A stretch of DNA of 64,000 bases, taken from Ophthalmolycus amberensis (taxonomy: Eukaryota; Chordata; Actinopteri; Perciformes; Zoarcidae). The notes beneath the pieces are model-generated. The model was not told the DNA's origin, did no database searches, and saw nothing but the letters and a program-made list of their open reading frames with translations. The stretch is taken from NCBI GenBank assembly GCA_024529925.1, contig JAFEUB010000774.1:669501-733500 (forward strand). The letters are read 5' to 3'. Shown piece by piece: positions 1 through 12,165 of the stretch. Each line of letters begins with the position of its first letter. Position 1 is the stretch's first letter. A program made the position numbers and the translations under genes.

Positions 1-1380
1 GAGAGGATCCTGACTGGACACACCCAGTCAGTCACCTGTGTCAAGTGGGGAGGAGATGGACTTCTTTACACGTCCTCCCAGGACAGAACGGTGAAAGTCT
101 GGAGAGCCAAAGATGTAAGTGTGTGTGTGAGACACTTCTTTAAATGTGTATTGCCACAGACAGAATGAGTTGAATGTGATGGAGGAGACATCTGTGTATC
201 AAAGCCAGACTTAATGTGTGTTTACCTCTGTTTGTGGGTACAGGGTGTCCAGTGCAGGACTCTGCAGGGTCACGCCCACTGGGTGAACACCCTGGCCCTC
301 AGCACCGACTACGTCCTGCGCACTGGAGCTTTTGAACCTGCAACCGCCACTATCAACCCCCAGGACCTCACTGGATCATGTAAGGATCATGTGACCTTTG
401 AAGAAGAGGCTTTTCTGGCTTAGATGTTTTCATGTAACACGCATTTTTCTATCCCCCAGTGGAAGAGCTGAAGGAGAAAGCTTTGGAGAGATATAATAAC
501 GTTAGGGTGAGTACCGATTGTTGCCTGTGCTGATGTGTTCAAGTCTGCGTGCCTCTTGTGTCAGTTCCCTCACTGTTGTTGTCGTGCTGCAGGGTCCGGC
601 TCCAGAGCGCTTGGTGTCTGGCTCTGACGATTTCACCTTGTTCATGTGGAACCCCGCAGAAGACAAGAAGCCTCTGGCCAGGATGACCGGACACAGCGCT
701 CTGGTCAACGAGGTGCTCTTCTCCCCAGACACCAGGCTCCTCGCCTCTGCCTCATTCGACAAGTCCATTAAAATCTGGGACGGACGCACCGGGAAGTAAG
801 AAAATCTCCTATCCTGAATGAATCTGTGTAATACTGCTGTTGTGCAGGCGATGGTGCTGTGGGCGTTTAGATTTGTGTATGTGTGTCACAGAGTATTTAT
901 GTATCCGCCTGCTTGTCCACTTTCCCAAAGGTACCTCATATCCCTGCGGGGCCACGTGGCATCCGTGTATCAAGTGGCGTGGTCGGCAGACAGCAGGCTG
1001 CTGGTCAGTGGCAGCAGCGACAGCACACTTAAAGTCTGGGACGTCAAGACGGGGAAGCTGAACATGGACCTGCCGGGCCACGCTGATGAGGTAAGGGGGG
1101 AGGGAGGTGCTGCTTCCAAATAGTTTTGTATTGATGGTGGTTTTAGTTTTTTTTGTCTAATTGCCTCTGTTCTTGGGTGTGTAGGTTTACGCAGTGGACT
1201 GGAGTCCCGATGGACAAAGAGTGGTCAGTGGCGGGAAAGACAAATGTCTCCGAATGTGAGTGAGATTTGGAGAAACTTCTCAGAAACATCTTTTATCTTG
1301 TTGTCATTTAGTTAAATACCAATGTTTCCTCACATGTAAACACTTTGTCCTTGTGTTATAATTCCAGATGGAGAAGATAG
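1..1380 (+). CDS. nle1: nle1 (Notchless homolog 1), C-terminal seven exons, 5' end outside window
   Basis: WD40 protein of 60S ribosome assembly. In the family (yeast Rsa4) the nucleolar protein binds the AAA+ ATPase Mdn1/Rea1 and is removed during pre-60S maturation; in animals it also modulates Notch signalling. Exons read from splice sites: 1-114, 244-379, 460-506, 593-795, 931-1090, 1185-1255 and 1368-1380. All junctions have GT/AG borders and the phases fit. Seen in order: a WD repeat ending VKVWRAKD, the insert LRTGAFEPATATINPQDL, the linker LEELKEKALERYNNVR, then SGSDDFTLFMWNP, SFDKSIKIWDG, SSDSTLKVWDV and SGGKDKCLRIWRR-stop. The family ends in the same WRR. The linker and the short last exon (five codons completed across the junction) are typical of Notchless. 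The N-terminal NLE domain and first WD repeats lie left of the window. Identification is from recognised family sequence. Confidence 0.93.
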
Positions 1381-3907
1381 TCACACCTCCGTTCCCAACG
1401 TTGGCCGAGGATCTCGCATCTTCTGCGATCAAGAAGCGTGACAGCTGGAGCAAAGGTGGCTAGGCTGTACCTAATCCCCCATTTGGCTTCACTAATGTCA
1501 AAAATGGCATTGTGTCAAGGAGCTTTTAACCGTGTTATGATGCAGACGCCCTCTCCAGGTTTGAACCTCATGTGTGAATATGAACACTGTAAAGGTGTTT
1601 CGCGGAATGGGAGTTTAAAACGGGAGAGTTCTTAATCATCAGAACTTCCATCCAATGAGATCATTGCCAGTACAAGCTGCATTTTACAATGTATGTCAGT
1701 GTTGGCATCTCAAATTGAGAGGGTTTCCATTCATGTACATATTGTTTTGTGCACATCCGGGGGCCCTGACATGTAAAGAGCTTAAAGTTTAAAGCCTTGT
1801 TATATTGCCAAGCCCACACAGCTAATCCATTTCTGAATGCAGAATATAATGAGATGCATACATTGACCGATTACGATTTAACCTTACTAGATGAACTATA
1901 TACTGCAGGGGACAGGTGGAGCAGTGCGGCAGCAGGTGGGAGCGTTTAAGACCTTCCTCTGTGATGTTAATGCCGACCACACTCGCCCTGCACCGTCAGC
2001 CTTTAATCTCCTCTGGTCAGCAAAGCCTCATTCTGCTCTGAACTCTCTGATCCTCCATCAGTCATTTATTCATTGATACAAATAAATATTTACAAAACAA
2101 ACTTTTACCAAAACCAGGAAAGTTGTTTTTGCCTCATTTTACGTGACCTGCTTGATCTTACAAGTGTTTGCCAATGCTTGGGGGGGGTGGTGGTGGTGGG
2201 GGGAGGGGGACCAGTCAACCTATTGTTCATGTTAACTCTACGTCTTCAGAGCTTTATAGCGCGGCTGTATTGCATTTAGTCCTCTTCTAAATATTTCCAT
2301 GACAGATTTCTATTCATAAAACCTAAACCTACAAGACAATAAACAAATCTTAATGTTGGTCAGTTTTGAACGGAGGCTTTTTGATATTTTGTCACACGTC
2401 ATTGAACTACTGCTTACAGTACAGATACATAAAGGTCTCGTTTTTATTCATATGTCTTAACACACACTTCCAGAGTCACACAGATCGGGTTTATCAATCA
2501 CGTTTATTGAAACCAGTGAATCATGTTCTGTCTAAATTAGTTTTTTCAGAGGTTTCCACGTCTGATCTTGTAAATCTTACTCCATATTTTAAACCTGCAT
2601 TGTTTTCTGATCTCGTGCCAAGTCCTCCTCTCTGCCCAACAGCGTCTTCTGAAACGTGAGCGATCAAATCTGATACGCTGTACAAAGACGTACACACGCT
2701 TTTTGGCCTGTTTATGAAAAGCAGCAAGGCATAAGCAAAGATTCTACACAATGTAAATGTGTAACGTAATAAACGTTTGCTCCGATCAGCGATGTTACAT
2801 TGGGGATTCTACGTAAGTAGTTTGGCAAAGATGAGCAAAAGGCTTCTGTGCAAGGCCTGTGTGGTGCAACAACTACGTCAGTCAAAGCCAAACCTTGCTT
2901 AAGTACGAGTCATGTGATCGAGCCTCCCGACACGTCGACTGTCCCCTTGTTGCCGTCCGACATACGTAAACACCAAGACAAGAATGAGTGCGTTCCAAGA
3001 TGGCTAATTAACTATTTCATCAGTTAGCGCACAAAAGGCTTGTAAAGCAGGTTAGCTTGAGGTAAACAAAAGATGTTAAAGTGAGATAATATCTTTCTTT
3101 AGGACGAGTGAATCAATAAGCACAGGGAAGGTGCACTGAAGTCGTATGGCTTACGTAGTCGGACATGTCGTCATCTTGAGTACAAGTGAATTCCCGTTCA
3201 TATTTCAGGATGTACACCTGCGCCGGCTTGGAAATAGCAACCTGACTGAGGGTCTGAACAAAGCATTACAGGCCAAATATTCCCAAATAAAGCTTCCACA
3301 TGCAACTGTAGCGAACTCAACCACACGACTGACAACCTGACGTTGAAAATGCAACAATGAGCTCACTAAAGTACGTTATTGACGCTCATCTCCTCTTAAG
3401 ACTGCATGACTGCTACATATGGATTTGTTTCCTACAATGTGTAAGAGAGGCGCTGACTCCAGACCAGCTTGTGTTGCCCCGACAAGCCCGCGAGTAACGG
3501 GACGGACGCCAAATGAAGATCAATGCAGCCATACACAGCAGTTGTCTGCAGCGGGCCGGGAAACAGTGAACCGTATCTGAAGTTCATCACCAAGACACAG
3601 CGAGGCGATACCGCGGATGTGTTACTGTGACGACGCCACATGCACAGTCGGGTAAGCAATGACAGCGAGAGAGAGAGAGAGAGCGGAGAAATGTAAAAGG
3701 GCAAGCAGCTACTCTCCGTCCCTTTCTGTTAGCTCTGTTTTTAGGACGTGCCCTGCACTTGTTTTATGCGACAGAGTGGAAACTGGTCATGATGAAGGGT
3801 CGTCTGCTCGGGGCATTGCAGAGAGCTAGTAAGAACTGTAAGAGAGGAGTTCAGCTGTGCGTAGCATGAGGCACTGGTCTGTGCTGCCCTCTGGACCTCT
3901 GGCCGGT
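1381..3907. other. Shared 3' flank of nle1 and slc25a1
   Basis: No coding exon seen. The two genes converge here. AATAAA signals for nle1 are at 2081-2086 and 2338-2343 (+). A reverse-strand AATAAA at 2503-2508 could end slc25a1. A G-rich run lies at 2180-2209, and a short GA repeat at about 3667-3682. Short open frames here have no recognisable protein character. Confidence 0.6.
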
Positions 3908-5356
3908 CTACTGGGTCTTCCACACGTTGTTGAGTAGTTTGACGACCTCCTCATAGATGACGAAGACTATGGCCACGTCCAAGCACACGCGGCCGAGCCT
4001 GGGAACTGTTCCTTTGTAGAACCTGGGGACAAGAGCGATGCGGTTAGACGGTTTGTCTACAGTGGGTGAAAACTGTTTCCCAGCATGCATCAGGTTACAG
4101 GGATACTCACGCCTGTGGCCCTTCCTGCTTCAAGATCTGAAAGGCACAATCCACTGTGTTTTTGTAGCGGTGGGCCTCCAAACCCTGCGGAAAACAGAGC
4201 GAGTTAGAAATGGCACCCGGTGACTGCAGTGGTAAAATCACCGCGGGGTGTGCTCCCTACCTGCATCCTGGTCTTCACCACATCCAGAGGTGTGTTTCCA
4301 AAAACGCTGGCAGCTCCCGCCGTGGCTCCAAACATCGCCGTTACGATCGGGTGCATCACCCGCATGGGGTCGTCACCTTAGAGGCCAAATCCAAAAAAAG
4401 TTGGATTCATGGAGAGTGGAAGAAAATAGGAGGAGAATGCATCACTCCATTGGACAGAGAAACGACGGTGTGGTTAAAAACAGGGTCGTCAGATTCTGTT
4501 TTGCAGACTTTGTTTGGCTTTCTCACCTTTGTACCAATTGCGCAGCGCGTTCATCACGTAGAATCGGATGGCCTGATTGGTTCCTTGTTTTAGCACGGTG
4601 GCTGTCAGACCTTGATACGTCCCTCTCACACCTAAATGAGTCAAAGCAGAACCACACACGTGAATACTGGTTACAGACTCAGTTATCGTTGCCAGTAAGA
4701 CGGTCAAAAGAAGCAGGGTCAAAGTGACAGCACAACAAAAGAACTGTGTGTGAGAGCCACTTGTTCCATGCTGCTCTCTTACCCTGTTCTCTGATAATCT
4801 CACTGACTCCGTGAAAGAAGCCTCTGTAGCGAGGTCTGAGGGAACACTGGTCATGGATCATCTTCACCTGGAGGACAGGGGGGGGGGGGGTGGACCCTTA
4901 ATCAGTGTTTATTCAGATCAATGTCAAAGAAATGCGTAACGGCATCCAGCTCCACCAACCTTCAGCGTCTCCATGGGGCAGACGACCGCGATGGCCTCCG
5001 CTATGCCGGCTCCTAAGCCACACAAGAGGCTGCTTGTGTTGTCGAGACGGCCTGAGGCGTCTCGCATTGGGTTGCTGAGCATGTCAAACGTGCCAAATCT
5101 GTGAACGGTGGGAAGGTGATACATTCAAGAATAACAAGGGACGAACTAAACATAGAGGAACAGTAAACCACTACAGTAAGTTTGTGACATGCAGTGGTAC
5201 ATTTGATTAATTGGTTAGTGTGCAACTTCACCTCACTGCAGACTTGGGTATCGATCCATACAGCAAGGAGCTGAGACCTCGATACAACCCTCTCAGTCCG
5301 TGATCTTGCACAGTCAACTTCACACAGTCACCTGCACACACACACACACACACACA

Positions 5357-5391
<35 letters not shown>

Positions 5392-6316
5392 CATCCATGA
5401 GTGAGTAACCCAGCAGAAGATTGGCACACACATACATCAAGTCAGGCAGCGGTCATACTTGTCCCAGTGACCTACCGATTCCTCTGTATCTCGGAGGGTT
5501 GGCTCTCTCGTCCAGCTGCAGCTGGGTCTTGACATACTCTGTGGGGAAGGTGATACAGATCTCTATGCCTCCTGCGATCCCACCTGAGTGAGGAAAAGGA
5601 GACAAACACTGCTGTGATGATTTGTTGACTCATTGTGCAGAATTCAGTTGTTGTTTTTTTAAATGAGATGGATTGATTGCAGAGTGGTGCTGATGCTACA
5701 TCATCCCTGACTTTGTGTTTTAATAGAATGTGGTGTAATTACACAGCAGTGCCTGCACGGAGTTGGGAATAATAGCTGAGTGCTACAGAATATTTGCTTC
5801 TATTCAACACGCAGCATACACCTTTTAGAGTCTTTATGGATGCGTTTAGATGAATGCAAAGGACTCAATACAGAAAAGGACATGCAACTACATCATGCTA
5901 CTGCTGTAGCATCACTGCTGGCTGAGTGCGTTTTGACCCAGTTGTGCATGGATAGCTTTAATGGGCGACAGATTGAGATTAAGCTGTGCTGTGCTGTGCA
6001 GAACGTCAATAGTCGACTACGAGGGGTAAAATCTGCGGGCTGAACAAATATTTGGTTTGCGAAATCAACCTGCAAGGATGGCTTTTCCGAGATGCGTGAT
6101 TTTCCTCCCACCGACCGCAGCAGCCGCGAGGCTTCTCCTCGCCGCGTATGACTTGTGGTGGGCCGGCAGAGAGCCCAGCCCCGTCGCGGCGGCAGCGGCG
6201 GACAGAAGCTGCGATGAAGGCTGCTGATGGAGAGCTGAGCGCGGGCGTCCTCTCCGGACACCGCAGCTCTCGCACGGTCCTTCGTGCACCGTAAACGGCT
6301 TCAGCAACGGGGACAT
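3908..6316 (-). CDS. slc25a1: slc25a1, mitochondrial citrate/malate carrier, complete, nine exons
   Basis: Inner-membrane antiporter exchanging citrate or isocitrate for malate, which supplies cytosolic acetyl-CoA. Exons on the minus strand: 6316-6070, 5583-5476, 5331-5232, 5098-4960, 4867-4783, 4631-4527, 4376-4261, 4184-4111 and 4022-3908. Their lengths sum to 1089 nt (362 aa plus stop) with every phase matching. The three solute-carrier signatures are visible: FPTEYVK, CPMETLK and TPLDVVK (PxD/ExxK). The C-terminus GTVPRLGRVCLDVAIVFVI followed by the VWKTQ end is characteristic of SLC25A1. The first exon encodes about 50 residues more than human SLC25A1 before THLGKAILAG; it is Arg/Ala-rich, as in a mitochondrial presequence. 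I chose the Met at 6316, but an in-frame Met at 6382 would add 22 residues. Which fish paralogue (a or b) is not decided. Confidence 0.95.
5335..5388. repeat. (CA)n microsatellite in slc25a1 intron 2
   Basis: About 54 bp of CA repeat with one GA interruption. It starts four bases upstream of exon 3 on the gene strand, so it replaces the usual polypyrimidine tract before the acceptor with a TG repeat. Length variation here could affect exon 3 splicing. Confidence 0.9.
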
Positions 6317-7670
6317 TTTCGGTCGTCTGGCTTGGTTGTAGAAATATCCCACAAGTAGCGATGGTCCAATGTCAGACAACAACAGAGGAAGGTGGCCGCT
6401 GGGTGAACATCAATATTCAAATAGAAATCAGGTGATGGGGCAGACCATTGGCTCACCATGCTGCCTAATGCCATTACTCGTCCATAGTCACGTGACTATG
6501 GGTGGCTTTTGGAGACCAATAACATGGAGGATGCTGTTTTACTGACGTGCCCAGGCGAATATATAGTATGACCCTCACTGTCAAATACTATGATGAACCA
6601 CAATTATTTTTGATAGTGTTTATATTTTTATTTGTAAGAGTAACTGCACATTTAATCGTAATTTTAAGCTGTTTACTAAATTACATAAAGACGTTTATGA
6701 AACCCATCAATGCTGGTGGTAATATTGGCATTTCTTACCAAACTTAAATCTTCATTTCATGGTTGAAAATGGATCAAAACGCCCTCTATTGTTTTTAATC
6801 AGCCGTATTGTTGCAAGGCCAATTCTGAGACAGAATCGGCAATTTGGGACTAATCTACATTCTGACATAAAATAATGTTTGTTTTTTTAGTTTATTGTGT
6901 AGAAAAGTATACAAAGTCAGACAGGGACAAAAAAAACAAAGGGGACAAAAGCAAACATACAATAGTATAGTGTATCGTGCCCCACGCAATCAAGAGTTTG
7001 GTATTTTGCTGCTGCCTGTTAATCCTTGTTCCCTTAAATAGTGCCCTCGCCATGCCAGCACACAAACACACACACACACACACACACTGCCTCCCCCGAT
7101 CACCCTTTACAATGAAACTAGGTCAGTGTTTCCACCCACAGCCCCAACCCTCTGAGACAAATATACACAGACACAGAGCGAGCCACTCCAAATTACAATG
7201 ACCAATTATTGTCCTCCAGCTGGCATTTCTGATCTTGTTGAGTAAACTCTTTTGTGTCATAATATATATATATATATTAATACATAATATGTTTAATATA
7301 TGTTCACTTTGGTAATAAATCATGGACCCGTCCCTGTGTGCCATGTTTGGTTCCTTCCCCTGTTGCCCTGCGCTCCCACCCACATGATATTTATGGAGAA
7401 CTTTTTAATTCCAAAAGTCAGCAAATCACAGCGAAATGGCCTGAACTGATATACATCACATAATGTGTTTCTGGTTGAACTTTCAGTTTAACACCATCTC
7501 TTTACACTTTGCACTCTATGCTGCTGCCTGCTCAGCACCCTGACCTGCAGACTACGGCTGCACCGGGGCGGCATGCGACAGAGACGAGGCTTAGCACTAG
7601 AGATTTCATAGGGGGAGTAGAAAGCTGTCATGGTGTATTATGTCAGGGGAGTCTCAGGCTGCAGTATCCT
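6317..7670. other. slc25a1 upstream region and noncoding DNA
   Basis: No coding exon seen. Just upstream of slc25a1 are a GTCACGTGAC E-box at about 6488-6497 and a CCAATAA box about 20 bp further on, which could belong to its promoter; that is an inference. A CA tract lies at about 7066-7088 and a TA tract at about 7262-7278. Confidence 0.5.
7066..7088. repeat. (CA)n microsatellite
   Basis: Uninterrupted CA dinucleotides, read directly. Confidence 0.9.
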
Positions 7671-8104
7671 TGCACTCTTAGCCCGAACTAGTTGACTTTA
7701 CTAGAAAACCGCGTGGAAACCCGTTGCCTCAAACCAATTAAGTTTTTACAAATGGAGGAACTAAACAGATCTAGTGGTGTTAACATAGAACCTTAATGAA
7801 TGCAGTAGACAAATTTAAGCCCACATTAGTAATCTTTACTAAAAATCATTAGTTCACTTGACTCATTTTTTCTTTAATCTAAGTTTAATGAAGTAACTAT
7901 TTTAATTTCAACATACATAAGCATATATGAACAAATTACTAATATAACATTATTTATTGCTACTTAAGACCATTAGTTTATTTAAGTAATGACTTTATGT
8001 TTAATAAAATGAATTATAGTATTTGATTTTGAGATTGAATGCATTGTTTCAAGAAAACTGTAAAGGAAAGAAATTCAACAATACATTTTATTGTTCCAAT
8101 GACT

Positions 8105-8110
8105 TTTATT
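8105..8110 (-). promoter_or_regulatory. Candidate polyadenylation signal of the DUF4806 gene
   Basis: AATAAA on the minus strand, about 490 bp after the TAA at 8604-8602. The 3' region is strongly AT-rich. Placement is by inference only. Confidence 0.35.
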
Positions 8111-8601
8111 TTATCAAAACATTGTATTGTAACTTAGTAGATCAATGTAATAAGTAGTAACTTAACACTGAAAAAAATTCCAACAAGGAATGCATTACAC
8201 AGTAACTGTGCCATGTGAATGACTATTCACATGCAGACATTTCAACTTGACTGGATAAGGACAGAGGAACTGGGTTAAACATATCGAAACAACTGAACAC
8301 CAATATGCAGTCCTGAGCATACGCTGTAAAACACAAGTGGTGGAACATTCCTACTCCTCATTCAACATAAACTTATAACATAATTCAAAATAAGTATCTT
8401 AGTCGTTAAACATTTCCTGAGAGTCTTTGGTGACAAAGGGGGATTAAAACCATGTGAGGCTTGGTTTGGAGGGGCTAGCAGACCCCACAGTTAAGGTGTC
8501 TCTGCATATAAGACCTAAACAGACAGCAAACTCTGCAATGAATAGTATCAAAAACAGGATTTTAAAACATCGCATGTATCACATGTATAACACATACATG
8601 T

Positions 8602-9967
8602 TTAGGCTTGTTCAGTAGGGATGCTGACTGTGGCACGCCTCCTGGAGCTTCCCCTGTCTGCTGCCAGGTTGAACCACCTCATTGCTGTTTCACACTCATC
8701 ATCTGTGGCGGCACGTGAGACATGATTCTTTCGACGGCATCTGTAATCACAAGCAGATCATACAAAATCCCATGAGCCCTCAGTGGAACATATAGCAGAC
8801 ATGCAGTCTAAAAGCTAGTGGCTGTCTGGCATGTAAAGGTTTGCTATGCTATATTCAGAGCTAATATATCATATAACTATTATGTGAAGATATAGTCGAG
8901 TAATATCTACCTGAGCAGAGAATGAAGTTGAAGTTGCAAAGAGAATTTGTAAGTTTGAACACGACCTAAGACCTCTGGGTGACTTCAAATTGTTTTCATT
9001 AAATATTAGTAACCGGTACTTACGCAGGAGCAAAGTCTTCGACTCCATCTGGCTGAAGGACTTTTTCCCATTTATCCCTTTCCAGTTCATTCTCTTCCCA
9101 ACATCACCGTTGAACATGCGGGCAAGGATGTTCCATGTAACCCGTTTTGTGTCATGTCCTCCGATGGTTGCCAGGGAGGAAATCTAAAATGGATCAAAAA
9201 AGTACTGTTAACACTTTACAGAATGTTTTTTCTACAATTTCACTCTTAAGATCATGCTTTTAAACATATTTTAAAAAGGAAAGAGAACTTACCAAACAAA
9301 GGCTGGCCTCGAGGTAGATCAGTTGCTCTCTCAGGTTTGTCTGAGTTCAGGAGGAAAGGTGAACCTCCCACCCCATTGTATGCCCCCTGTTGCCTGGGTC
9401 CTAATGGTAGGATGCCTGTTACCTGCCTGCAGTATTTGAACGGGGGAAAAAGGCGCGTTTAATGTGCGGATACCCCGGTGTCCGCAGTGACTCCGCTGTT
9501 TAACGGTGCGCGATCCGGGGGCGACCTGAGTCGACTTATGAACTCACAATATGTACACTTCCATTGCATCTTCACAAGAACCTGTGAAAACAAGAAGAAA
9601 ACTATTGGCTCAACTTTCAGTTCAACAACCCAGTTCCAGTAACATTAACTCCACTGCAAAACGTTACCCAGCCTCTGCTAATAACCAACTAATGACCTCG
9701 TGCCTTGAGAAGCTAGCTAAGTTACTGCTATAAATGCAATAAATAACTCCTGTGCAACCGAACCAAGCACCATTTTGAAAAGCTAACGTAACGTTATCGT
9801 CAGCTAGCTTAAAACACAGCACACATGTTAAAGTTATAAATGACCCACAGAAAATCGTTAGCATGCTAACACTCAGCTAACGTTAGCGTTTAGCTTACTT
9901 GTTGAAATAAATGCTCCCAGAATGATATCTAACGTTACAGTCAATATGGTGAGAGTACACACTCACC
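8602..9967 (-). pseudogene. DUF4806-domain gene, multi-exon, probably decayed
   Basis: Conserved domain of unknown function, in a gene type common in fish. Exons by splice signals: noncoding 5' exon ending at 9967; 9581-9423; 9340-9293; 9183-9024; 8740-8602. The third and fourth join in frame to give REQLIYLEASLCL then ISSLATIGGHDTKRVTWN, NGDVGKRMNWKG and KKSFSQMESKTLLL, the DUF4806 core. The last exon ends with ATDDECETAMRWFNLAADRG, but this is in a different frame from the one the intron phase dictates; a one-base shift at GCCGTCGAAAG (about 8728-8738) would reconcile them. The 9581-9423 exon starts with a Met and a C-x2-C finger-like MQWKCTYCEF but meets TAA at 9461-9459. Two independent breaks favour a pseudogene; assembly error is possible. 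Confidence 0.7.
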
Positions 9968-10319
9968 ATTCCACTTGGTTCAAAGTTGTTGCAGAAGTCC
10001 CGCAGCTCCGTCAAAGCCAGGATAGGTGTCGCGCTCGGATGCAGGACGAGCAGACTCCTCTGGGCTCGTCACTGCGCTGCACACGGCACTAATGCTGAAT
10101 CGAGTGAAATTCAAACGGGCCCCTCCCTCCCCCCCTTACAGAAACGTAACCTACCAAGTTATCTCTGCTAAACATGATCATTGCACTCAATATTTCAGTT
10201 GATTAGTGCAAACTACTAAATAGATTTAGTAATGACACAGTTGTTTTACAAAACACGCAAGTATAAGCAATGACTACTGAAAAGTTTAATTTGAAATAAA
10301 TTCGGGTTTAGAGTGTGCG

Positions 10320-12165
10320 AGCATGGTCAGTGTTGATGATTTTGTACACTGTAAGCTTGACTTTCAGGCCTGGGCAGCGCAATGCCAAAGTTGCCCATGA
10401 GTCACCACAAACCACCTTGACGGAGAAGATGAAGCAGAGACAGAAATCAACAAAGGAAACCTGAGGGGGTTTCATTTTCACCATGGTTATTTAATTCTTC
10501 ACTTTCTGCTGTTTCAACATGTGCTCACACCCAGGACTTAGACACTAATCTCACAGCACCCCACACTAAGAGGAACATTTCGCTATGATTTTTCAAAGAT
10601 AGCCTTCAGGGCCGTCATACTTCAGCCATGTAAGTAGTTAAGCTGTTGTCATTGGGGGTAGTCCACTGGGCCAATGGCTGCTATATCTAACTTGTCAATT
10701 CAGCAAGTCATCTTAATCTATTTATTGCTTGCTTACCTGTTCATGGGGCTCATTCAATGTACAGTGCAGTGGAAATATTCTAAAGGGGTTGACATCTCTC
10801 CATCCCTGTCTGTGCTGGATTGCCGTAAGCAGCTCATCTGACAGAAGGATTTACCTCAGGCTCAGGCTCAGGTTGGTGAGGCCTGGCTGGTAGCGCAGGA
10901 TGCCTTCAAGTCCAAACGGGAGATATAACACTTGGGATAGAAGCGCGCCTGAGAATAATCCAGGGCGCAAAGCAGCTCCAGACTCTAAAGGTCGAAGAAT
11001 CAGGAATCAGAGACAGATCACATTTTGTGTCGACATCTACATTTAACCCATCCTAAGCATTTTTAGAACCTCTACCCGCTGAACCACAGCTGCCACTGAG
11101 ACACTTCTCTATGCCAGAAAAACGTTCGCCTAAAAAGTATTGTTAAAACTAAATTATATCTATTCTTTTGTCCCATATTTACAGGCTTTACAGCATACAG
11201 CCCATGGGTGTATTATGTGACAATAAAAGTCAGGAATTTCAGCCAATATATCATAGACTGCATAAGAAGCAATATATCCATTATTACAGCCGCATACAGC
11301 TAGCAAGAAGCCAGTAGGACCGGATATGACCATAGACTAGGTGTCATGCACATTCATTATGCTGAGAAAAATAGTTCTGGATTCAGCGTTTAGTACATTT
11401 TACAACTTGTAGGACATAATGATTTAAATGCACAGTATTTGTAATGGAAATATGGCTTACCTAAATAAAATATCCTCCATATATATCCATGATATACGAA
11501 CGTCTCTTAATACATTCATAGATAGCCACAGATTCATCACGTTTTCAGTCAGAAATAGGGAAGGTGAATAATAAGTAGAATACTGTTATTTTATTATCAT
11601 TCATCATCCAGTTGAGATGAAGGGCTGCTTATAACACACACTCATTTAGATTTATAACTGCAAACATTATGGATATGTTATTGGTTTACCAACATTTATA
11701 GCTGCATTTTACAGAAAGGATAAACGCCTGTCAAAGGGATTTCTCAACCCAGCAACCCTGAATATGTTATTTGTAATGGCTCATAATTAATATATAAAAC
11801 ACTTGCAGCTTAATTTGAAGTATTACAGGAAATGTGTGAAATGATTGATAACTATATGTCAAAGACAGGCCATCCTTCACTTGCAATAGGGAGAAAGAGT
11901 ATTGAATTTCATATTTAAAAAAACGGACTTACTTACTGTTCACATGCCTTTATTTGTAATAACATATCATTCAAAATATCACATAAATTAAACATGAACT
12001 CAAAATGAAACAAGGTAAACTTAGGTGTAATCAGAGTTGTTTAAGAGCAGAAATAGCTACTGCACATAACTTTTAGATGAGAAGTATCTTCTGAGCGCAT
12101 TAATACAGAGAGTGGACAGTATCGTTTTTTTAAAGCACAAACAACATTTTTGCTGTTGACTCCAT
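10320..12165. other. Noncoding, AT-rich spacer
   Basis: No coding exon, RNA gene or clear mobile element seen. Open frames are short and lack protein-like composition. Confidence 0.5.

Larger units (their letters stand above)
7673..10315. mobile_element. Possible DNA-transposon-like unit enclosing the DUF4806 gene
   Basis: The left end reads CACTCTTAGCCCGAACTAGTT from 7673. The reverse complement of the right end, reading inward from 10315, is CACTCTAAACCCGAATTTATT. The first 19 positions match at about 14, then both sides turn AT-rich with short TTAGTAA/TTACTAAA motifs. The minus-strand DUF4806 gene and a reverse-strand AATAAA (8105-8110) lie wholly inside. I see no convincing target-site duplication: the left flank ends CCTTG and the right flank begins TGCGA. 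No transposase was recognised. The ends may simply be a degenerate repeat pair. Confidence 0.4.
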
